Of a DNA stretch of 5,195 nucleotides, positions 1 through 5,195 are shown one piece after another (the stretch's first letter is position 1; every line of letters begins with the position of its first letter). Source of the stretch: Flavobacteriaceae bacterium (GTDB lineage Bacteria > Bacteroidota > Bacteroidia > Flavobacteriales > Flavobacteriaceae); contig CANEXR010000215.1 in assembly GCA_947443815.1 (NCBI GenBank), positions 1 to 5,195 on the forward strand, written 5' to 3'. Below the pieces are notes generated by a model that saw nothing but the letters and a program-made list of their open reading frames with translations, searched no databases and was not told the origin of the DNA. Made by a program: the position numbers and the translations under genes.

Positions 1-471
1 AACTAGTTCCTCTTCATTTTCATTTACAGCAACTTCCATCAAAAAATGATCATCTGTTGTTCTCACATCTGGATTTTCAGCTTCTTTAAAAGGCCATAAT
101 TTACTTCTCATATAAAAAGTAATAACCATTAAGTGAGCTGCAAAAAAAACTGTTTCTTCAAACATAATTGGAACAAAGGCAGGCATGTTTTCGATATAAC
201 TAAAACTTGGTTTTCCACCAATATCTTGAGGCCAATCTTGAATCATGATGTAATTCATCATCCAAGTTCCAAAAGATATACCACATATACCATATAAAAA
301 GGCACAAATAGCTAATCGTGTTGGTGCTATTCCCATAGCTTTATCCAATCCGTGTACTGGGAAAGGAGTAAAAACTTCTTCAATATGATAATGAGCTGCA
401 CGTGTTTTTTTTACGGCATCCATCAATATATCATCGTCATTATAAATGGCGTATATTACTTTATTACTCAT
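1..471 (-). CDS. actD: ActD, DUF3341 membrane subunit of Alternative Complex III (3' end cut off by the window edge)
   Basis: This is a small membrane subunit of the ACIII quinol-oxidising complex; it carries no cofactor in known complexes and its exact role is unclear. I translated 157 codons from the ATG at 469-471 with no stop before position 1, so the C-terminus is missing; family members are usually somewhat longer, so probably only a short tail is lost. The protein starts MSNKVIYAIYNDDD. It has a soluble N-terminal domain with the family signature TPFPVHGLD (residues 35-43), then two predicted membrane helices (about 51-73 and 98-121) joined by a loop containing GGKPSFSYIENMPAFVP, and an acidic C-terminal tail. 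The ATG lies inside the actC stop region (shared ATGAGTAA, 8-bp overlap), which suggests translational coupling. No clear Shine-Dalgarno lies upstream. The family assignment rests on motif, topology and position after actC. Confidence 0.93.
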   Translation of the reverse strand, partial: MSNKVIYAIYNDDDILMDAVKKTRAAHYHIEEVFTPFPVHGLDKAMGIAPTRLAICAFLYGICGISFGTWMMNYIMIQDWPQDIGGKPSFSYIENMPAFVPIMFEETVFFAAHLMVITFYMRSKLWPFKEAENPDVRTTDDHFLMEVAVNENEEELV

Positions 472-1867
472 GATGTGAATCTTTATTTGCTTCTCTTTCT
501 CTTTTGTAATTATCTCCTGTTCCTTTCAAAATTGTTTTAACCTCTGCCTGAGCGATTACAGGGAATGTTCTAGAGTATAACAAAAACAATACAAAGAAGA
601 AACCAATTGTTCCTATGAAAATTCCAATATCTACGAATGTAGGTGAAAACATTGTCCAAGAAGACGGAAGGTAATCTCTATGTAAAGAGGTTACAATAAT
701 CACGAATCTTTCAAACCACATTCCAATATTTACAACAATTGAAATTATAAAAGAGAACATTATACTTGTTCTTAGTTTTTTGAACCACATGAATTGAGGA
801 GAAAATACATTACAAGTCATCATTGACCAATACGCCCACCAATAAGGCCCAGTTGCTCTATTCAAGAAAGCATATTGCTCATATTCAACTCCAGAATACC
901 AAGCAACAAATAATTCAGTAATATAAGCAACACCAACTATAGAACCCGTAATCATAATTACGATATTCATTAATTCAATATGTTGAATAGTAATGTAAGC
1001 TTCAAGATTAGAAACTTTTCTCATGATTATCAATAAGGTATTAACCATTGCAAATCCTGAAAAAACTGCTCCTGCAACAAAGTAAGGAGGGAAAATCGTA
1101 GTATGCCAACCTGGTATTACTGAAGTAGCAAAGTCCATAGATACAATAGTATGCACAGAAAGCACAAGAGGAGTAGCTAATCCTGCAAGGACTAATGAAA
1201 CTTCTTCAAAACGTTGCCAATCTTTAGCTCTACCACTCCATCCAAAACTCAGTATAGAATAAATTCTTTTATTAAAAGGAGTAACTGCTCTATCACGTAG
1301 CATTGCAAAATCTGGCAATAGTCCTGTCCACCAAAACACTAAAGAAACTGAAAGGTATGTTGAAATTGCAAATACATCCCAAAGTAATGGAGAGTTAAAA
1401 TTAACCCAAAGAGAACCAAACTGATTCGGTATAGGCAAAACCCAGTAGGCTAACCAGGGGCGTCCCATGTGAATAATTGGAAATAAACCTGCTTGAATAA
1501 CTGAAAAGATAGTCATTGCTTCTGCAGAACGATTAATAGCCATCCTCCAACGTTGACGAAAAAGTAACAATACAGCAGAAATTAATGTTCCTGCGTGACC
1601 GATTCCAACCCACCAAACAAAGTTAGTGATATCCCAAGCCCATCCAACAGTTTTATTTAATCCCCATGTTCCAATACCTGTAGATACGGTGTAAATAATA
1701 CAACCTAATCCCCAAAGGAAGGCTGTTAATGCGATTGAAAACACAATCCACCAATGTTTATTTGCTTTACCTTCAACAGGTGCTGCTACATCTACTGTTA
1801 CGTCGTGATATGATTTATCACCTATAACTAAAGGTTTTCTAATGGTTGCTTCGTAGTGAGACGACAT
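464..1867 (-). CDS. actC: ActC, NrfD/PsrC-like integral membrane quinol-binding subunit of Alternative Complex III
   Basis: A 467-residue polytopic protein of the NrfD/PsrC family, the membrane subunit of ACIII proposed to hold a quinol-oxidation site facing ActB's iron-sulfur domain. By hydrophobicity I count about ten membrane helices, near residues 39-60, 81-103, 114-135, 159-180, 223-243, 259-282, 300-323, 342-362, 367-388 and 411-431; two four-helix bundles plus extra helices is the known family fold. Family-type motifs include GIGHAGT (88-94), HMGRPW (133-138), and HTIVSMDFATSVIPGWHTT (239-257). Polar residues in or near helices (H91, H133, D164, H239, D245) are candidates for quinol binding or proton transfer, by analogy. 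The C-terminal tail (about 448-467) is highly charged. The start MSSHYEATIRKPLV matches the usual flavobacterial N-terminus as I remember it. It follows actB by 38 bp and overlaps actD by 8 bp. Databases often label it simply NrfD or polysulfide reductase, but the ActA-ActB-ActD context identifies it as ACIII. Confidence 0.96.
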   Translation of the reverse strand: MSSHYEATIRKPLVIGDKSYHDVTVDVAAPVEGKANKHWWIVFSIALTAFLWGLGCIIYTVSTGIGTWGLNKTVGWAWDITNFVWWVGIGHAGTLISAVLLLFRQRWRMAINRSAEAMTIFSVIQAGLFPIIHMGRPWLAYWVLPIPNQFGSLWVNFNSPLLWDVFAISTYLSVSLVFWWTGLLPDFAMLRDRAVTPFNKRIYSILSFGWSGRAKDWQRFEEVSLVLAGLATPLVLSVHTIVSMDFATSVIPGWHTTIFPPYFVAGAVFSGFAMVNTLLIIMRKVSNLEAYITIQHIELMNIVIMITGSIVGVAYITELFVAWYSGVEYEQYAFLNRATGPYWWAYWSMMTCNVFSPQFMWFKKLRTSIMFSFIISIVVNIGMWFERFVIIVTSLHRDYLPSSWTMFSPTFVDIGIFIGTIGFFFVLFLLYSRTFPVIAQAEVKTILKGTGDNYKREREANKDSHHE

Positions 1868-1905
1868 AATCCTTTATCTTGTTTCTTATTAATTATTTTT
1901 TTGTA
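1868..1905 (-). promoter_or_regulatory. actB-actC intercistronic leader with a weak, closely spaced purine tract
   Basis: This 38-bp gap separates the actB TAG from the actC ATG. Read on the minus strand it is A-rich and ends ...GATAAAGGATT before the ATG. The AAAGG tract (1871-1875) sits only 3 nt from the start codon, closer than normal for a Shine-Dalgarno site, so it probably does not work as a canonical one; A-rich leaders without Shine-Dalgarno are typical of Bacteroidota. I saw no inverted repeat that could act as a terminator and no convincing promoter, which supports transcription as part of the operon. Confidence 0.4.
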
Positions 1906-4900
1906 CTATGTATTTCTAACTTTAACGTGATAAATCACATTTGGTTTTGTGCCAACATGCTCTAATAAGTGATACATCCTATCATCAGCAACTAATTTAG
2001 CTACTTTGGCTTGTGCATCATTTATATCTCCAAATACCATTGCTCCAGTAGAACAAGCACTTGAACAAGCAGTTTGAAATTCACCATCAACAATTTCTCT
2101 TCCTTCTCTTTTAGCTTTTAAAATTGTTGCTTGTGTCATTTGTATACACATTGAACATTTTTCCATAACTCCACGAGAACGAACATTCACATCTGGATTT
2201 AAAACCATACGTCCAAGATCATCATTCATATGATAATCAAACTCGCTGTTTTTACTGTATAAAAACCAGTTGAAACGACGCACTTTATAAGGACAGTTAT
2301 TAGCACAGTAACGAGTACCAACACATCTGTTATATGCCATATTATTTTGACCTTGACGGCTATGAGAAGTAGCCGCTACAGGGCAAACTGTTTCGCATGG
2401 TGCATGATTACAATGCTGACACATAACTGGCTGAAAAGAAACTTGAGGATTATCCCCTGCTTTTTCCATTTCATTAAATGTTGACAATGAACTTGATAAA
2501 CCAGCAATATTTTCTTTCCTTTCATTATCCCCTTCAAAAGTACTTTCAGAAGAATAATATCTATCGATACGTAACCAATGCATATCACGGCTTCTTCTTA
2601 CTTCTGATTTTCCAACAACAGGAACGTTATTTTCTGCATGACAAGCAATAACACAAGCACCACAACCAGTACAAGCATTCAAATCAATTGAAAGATTAAA
2701 ATGATGTCCTACAGAACGATCAAAAGAATCCCACAAATCTACTTTTGTTGCTTCAACTTCTTTGTGATCTAATGAAACCATAGGTTGTTGATTCCATTCT
2801 TTTGCGTCTTTTGTATTGAATATTTCTAAAGAGGTTTCTTTGATAATATCTCCTCTTCCCATCAATGTTTTTTGACCTTGAACACAAGCAAATTCATGCT
2901 CACCTCCAGCTTTAACCAATGTTACAGATTGCACATTATTAAATCCTTTATACAAAGTATAAGCATTTAAACCTACTTGCATTTCTTCTTTTAAAGCAGC
3001 CTTACGACCATATCCAAGAGCCAAACCAACAGTGCCAACTGCCTGACCTGGCTGAACAATTACTGGAACGTTTTCAATTTTTAATCCATCAGCAGTTGTA
3101 ATTGTAGCATAACTACCATTCAGACCACCATTAGCGACGATTTCATTAGTTAGCTCATATTTCTTAGCATCAGCATTAGAAACAGTAACATAATTATCCC
3201 AGGAAACTCTTGTAATTGGATCAGGAAACTCTTGCAACCATGGATTATTAGCCTGTTGACCATCACCCATACCTGTTTTAGTATAAAGAACTAATTCAAA
3301 CCCTTCAATAGGTTTTGATTGAGCTAAGATATTTGCAGCACTTGTATAATCTGCAGTACCACCGGAAACAGCAGTAATAGCACCTACAAAAACTCCATCA
3401 TGTAATACTTTATTCCAAGAAGAACCTGAAATTATACTAGCTGAATTTGTTTTTATATAATCATAGAAAGTTCCTGTAAAACCATTCAATGACAATAAAA
3501 CATCTTGAAATTGTTTGGTATTAAATAAAGGTCGAATCGTTGGTTGCGTTAAGCTATAAGAACCCTTAGTAAGGCTTAAATCATTCCAAGACTCTAAATA
3601 ATGAGGAACTGGAGCAGCAATTGTACTTAATAAAGCTGTTTCATCTTCTTTTAAAGAAAAAGCAACAGAAGTTTTTACTTTTTTAAGACCTTCAGTAAAG
3701 GAAGTTGTATCAGCTAAAGTATAAACAGGATTAACGCCGCTCATAATTAATGTATGAATACTACCAGCATTCATTTCTTTAACTAATTGAGCAACTTTCT
3801 CATTTGAACCTTTTCTTATTTGTCTTGTACCAGAAGTACTAAAAGCCTCACTTGCCAATACTTGATTGACAGCAATAACTAATAACTGAGCATTTTTATC
3901 CTGAATACCAGAAACCAAAACTCCTTTTGAACCTGCGGCTTTCAATTGTAGCGCCGCTTTAGTAACCTCTGTTTTAAATTTGTCTTCTAAAGTTACTGCA
4001 ATAGAAGAACCTGTAACAATATTATATATCTGAACTAATGCTTGTTTTTGATTTGCAATTGACATTGGCAAACGCTTATCAGCAGCAGCACCAGACAAAG
4101 TCATATTAGCTTCTAACTGAAAATGACGTGACATTTTACCGCTTTTCGGAATTCTACCTTGAGCATAACCAGCATCATAACCTCCTCCTTGCCAATCTCC
4201 AAGAAAATCAGCATCTACAGAAACGATAAGAGAAGCTTTCGAAAAATCATAATCAACTAAAGCTCTTTCACCATAAACAGCTTCAAACGCATCAAGTGTT
4301 TCAGAAGATGAAACAGCGTCATATATCACATGTTTAGAGTTTGGATTTTTTGCAATAAAATCTGCAATTAACTTTTCAGTTGAAGGACTTGCTAATGTAT
4401 TAGTTAATAATACTATTTGACCTCCTTTAGCTTTAGCGTCAGCAATACTCGAAACTATTTTTGAATTAACATCGGACCAACTTGTGTTTTTACCTTCAAA
4501 CTTTGGCTCTTTCAAACGCATACTATCATATAATGAAAGTATAGAAGCATGAATTCGCGCATTTGCAGCAAATTTAGCACCCGCAATGGTATTGTTATCT
4601 ATTTTAATTGGACGACCTTCACGAGTTTTAACTAAAATATTAGCAAAATCAAAACCGTCAAAAACAGAAGTTGCATAATAGTCGGCAACACCAGGAATAA
4701 TTTGCTCTGGCTGCAACACATAAGGTATAGACTTATGAACAGGTCCTTCACAAGCTGCAAGAGTAGCTGCAGCAGTACTAAAACCAACGTACTTTAAAAA
4801 ATCACGACGCGAAGTGGAAGAGGATGACAATGCATCATTATTCCCTAAAAATTCATCCGTAGGAATTTCTTCAACAAATTCGTTATTTTTAAGCGCCTCA

Positions 4901-4962
4901 ACAATAGAACTATTCTTGTCTAGTTCTTCAACACTTTTCCAGTATTTTTTGTTCGATGACAT
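1906..4962 (-). CDS. actB: ActB, Tat-exported fused molybdopterin-oxidoreductase-like / ferredoxin iron-sulfur subunit of Alternative Complex III
   Basis: A 1018-residue peripheral subunit that carries electrons from the ActC quinol site towards the haem subunits on the periplasmic side. Residues 1-50 form an extended N-terminal segment with the YWKSVEEL motif (7-14) seen in the 'MoCo/4Fe-4S extended Tat' family. A twin-arginine motif SRRDFLK (51-57), a hydrophobic stretch and a lipobox-like LAAC (68-71) follow. Domain B1 (about 72-745) has the molybdopterin oxidoreductase fold signature, with remnants such as SGVNPVYTLAD (408-418) and WND...QP (459-474), but no N-terminal cysteine cluster; C693 is the only Cys between C71 and C764. 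Domain B2 (about 755-1018) is PsrB-like, with cysteines C764/767/770/774, C848/851/856/860, C880/886/890 and C936/939/966/970. These 15 ligands fit three [4Fe-4S] and one [3Fe-4S], as known for ACIII. Spacing is 29 bp from actA and 38 bp to actC. No frameshift was seen. It is often annotated as a molybdopterin oxidoreductase, but catalysis with molybdenum is not expected. Confidence 0.96.
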   Translation of the reverse strand: MSSNKKYWKSVEELDKNSSIVEALKNNEFVEEIPTDEFLGNNDALSSSSTSRRDFLKYVGFSTAAATLAACEGPVHKSIPYVLQPEQIIPGVADYYATSVFDGFDFANILVKTREGRPIKIDNNTIAGAKFAANARIHASILSLYDSMRLKEPKFEGKNTSWSDVNSKIVSSIADAKAKGGQIVLLTNTLASPSTEKLIADFIAKNPNSKHVIYDAVSSSETLDAFEAVYGERALVDYDFSKASLIVSVDADFLGDWQGGGYDAGYAQGRIPKSGKMSRHFQLEANMTLSGAAADKRLPMSIANQKQALVQIYNIVTGSSIAVTLEDKFKTEVTKAALQLKAAGSKGVLVSGIQDKNAQLLVIAVNQVLASEAFSTSGTRQIRKGSNEKVAQLVKEMNAGSIHTLIMSGVNPVYTLADTTSFTEGLKKVKTSVAFSLKEDETALLSTIAAPVPHYLESWNDLSLTKGSYSLTQPTIRPLFNTKQFQDVLLSLNGFTGTFYDYIKTNSASIISGSSWNKVLHDGVFVGAITAVSGGTADYTSAANILAQSKPIEGFELVLYTKTGMGDGQQANNPWLQEFPDPITRVSWDNYVTVSNADAKKYELTNEIVANGGLNGSYATITTADGLKIENVPVIVQPGQAVGTVGLALGYGRKAALKEEMQVGLNAYTLYKGFNNVQSVTLVKAGGEHEFACVQGQKTLMGRGDIIKETSLEIFNTKDAKEWNQQPMVSLDHKEVEATKVDLWDSFDRSVGHHFNLSIDLNACTGCGACVIACHAENNVPVVGKSEVRRSRDMHWLRIDRYYSSESTFEGDNERKENIAGLSSSLSTFNEMEKAGDNPQVSFQPVMCQHCNHAPCETVCPVAATSHSRQGQNNMAYNRCVGTRYCANNCPYKVRRFNWFLYSKNSEFDYHMNDDLGRMVLNPDVNVRSRGVMEKCSMCIQMTQATILKAKREGREIVDGEFQTACSSACSTGAMVFGDINDAQAKVAKLVADDRMYHLLEHVGTKPNVIYHVKVRNT
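4750..4812 (-). other. Twin-arginine signal with lipobox-like cysteine in ActB
   Basis: Codons 51-71 of actB encode a Tat motif (S-R-R-D-F-L-K, R52/R53), a short hydrophobic core (YVGFSTAAAT) and LAAC ending at C71. The RR motif lies unusually far from the start, after a hydrophilic segment of about 50 residues that is characteristic of this ActB-type family. The sequence therefore predicts folded export through Tat after cofactor insertion. C71 could be lipidated after signal peptidase II cleavage, anchoring ActB to the outer face of the membrane. The Tat motif is direct observation; lipidation is inferred from the lipobox. Confidence 0.8.
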
Positions 4963-4991
4963 ATATAAATATTAAAATCTTAATAATTTGA
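4963..4991 (-). promoter_or_regulatory. actA-actB intercistronic leader, AT-only-like, no Shine-Dalgarno
   Basis: The 29-bp gap between the actA TAA and the actB ATG is almost entirely A and T on the minus strand (ending TTTTAATATTTATAT before ATG). There is no GGAG-type ribosome-binding site and no stem-loop. Such AT-rich leaders are common before Bacteroidota genes. The short gap without a terminator supports co-transcription of actA and actB. A TA-rich stretch this short resembles a -7 box by composition alone, so I do not call a promoter. Confidence 0.35.
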
Positions 4992-5195
4992 TTAATAATG
5001 ACATTTACCGCATTCTAATCCTCCCATTTGTGCAGCAGTCAATTTATCTACACCGTATTTTTTCGAAAGTTGCTCATGAATTTTTGTATAATACTCATTG
5101 CCTTCCATTTTAACTTCCGTTTTTCTATGGCAATTAATACACCAACCCATTGTCAAAGGAGCAAACTGTTTTTGAATTTCATATTCTTGAACAGG
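4992..5195 (-). CDS. actA: ActA, multihaem cytochrome c subunit of Alternative Complex III (C-terminal 67 residues; 5' part outside the window)
   Basis: This open frame enters from the right edge and ends at TAA 4992-4994; it is a partial gene too short for a length-filtered ORF list. The 67 visible residues begin PVQEYEIQKQFAPLTMGWC and contain two CxxCH haem c-binding motifs: CINCH (visible residues 19-23, bases 5127-5141) and CGKCH (62-66, bases 4998-5012), the second just one tyrosine before the stop. In known ACIII, ActA is a pentahaem c-type cytochrome anchored by an N-terminal helix, and it passes electrons from ActB's clusters towards cytochrome c or the oxidase. The remaining three haem sites and the membrane anchor would lie beyond 5195. 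Position directly before actB makes the ActA assignment strong, although the visible piece alone would only say cytochrome c3-like multihaem protein. Confidence 0.92.
   Translation of the reverse strand, partial: PVQEYEIQKQFAPLTMGWCINCHRKTEVKMEGNEYYTKIHEQLSKKYGVDKLTAAQMGGLECGKCHY

Noticed and set aside
352..540. A 62-codon plus-strand open frame across the actD/actC junction
   Set aside because: It lies wholly antisense to two well-supported genes, its hydrophobic composition follows from the A/T-rich reverse strand, and it has no recognisable motif or ribosome-binding site.
464..1867. ActC as NrfD of a formate-dependent nitrite reductase operon
   Set aside because: No nrfA, nrfB or nrfC gene is adjacent; the ActA, fused ActB and DUF3341 neighbours are specific to ACIII.
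2376..2588. A 70-codon minus-strand open frame inside actB
   Set aside because: It is an out-of-frame shadow within the ActB ferredoxin domain, where the actB frame is unambiguous from its cysteine motifs.
1906..4962. ActB as an active molybdenum enzyme (polysulfide, thiosulfate or nitrate reductase)
   Set aside because: No N-terminal cysteine cluster is present, and the flanking multihaem cytochrome and DUF3341 genes place it in ACIII, whose ActB lacks a molybdenum cofactor.
4963..4991. A promoter or terminator between actA and actB
   Set aside because: The stretch is only 29 bp, has no inverted repeat followed by T, and no paired -33/-7 elements; AT-richness alone is not evidence.
1..5195. 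Mobile elements, CRISPR arrays, tRNA/rRNA genes, tandem repeats or frameshifts
   Set aside because: Coding sequence fills all but 67 bases, the frames are intact, and I saw no repeat arrays, transposase motifs or structured RNA.

Overview
The window is a compact, single-strand (minus) stretch of the operon for Alternative Complex III (ACIII), the bacterial membrane complex that oxidises quinol and passes electrons to cytochrome c or directly to a terminal oxidase, in place of the cytochrome bc1 complex. In transcription order (right to left) it holds the 3' end of actA (multiheme cytochrome c), complete actB (Tat-exported fusion of a molybdopterin-oxidoreductase-like domain with an iron-sulfur ferredoxin domain), complete actC (NrfD-like polytopic membrane quinol-binding subunit), and most of actD (DUF3341 membrane subunit), which runs off the left edge. 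actE, actF and cytochrome c oxidase genes would be expected beyond position 1, but they are not visible.

The source is most likely a member of Bacteroidota, probably a flavobacterium (Flavobacteriaceae). The DNA is AT-rich (in the mid-30s % G+C by eye), the coding strand favours A/T-ending codons, Shine-Dalgarno sequences are weak or absent, and the ActB/ActC proteins closely resemble remembered flavobacterial ACIII subunits. The genus cannot be fixed from this window.

Layout: 4992-5195 is the actA C-terminus with two CxxCH haem motifs. A 29-bp gap follows, then actB (1906-4962), a 38-bp gap, and actC (464-1867). actC overlaps actD (1-471) by 8 bp. Neither gap holds a hairpin terminator or a convincing promoter, so the genes are probably co-transcribed from a promoter right of the window.

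How the parts work together: ActC (with ActD and the unseen ActF in the membrane) is where menaquinol is thought to be oxidised. Electrons pass to the iron-sulfur clusters of ActB, which Tat export places on the periplasmic side, and then to the haems of ActA/ActE and on to the oxidase. No mobile elements, CRISPR arrays, RNA genes or disrupted genes were seen. This is a conserved core respiratory locus; I found no evidence of a previously undescribed system. The points worth a second look are details of ActB and ActC.
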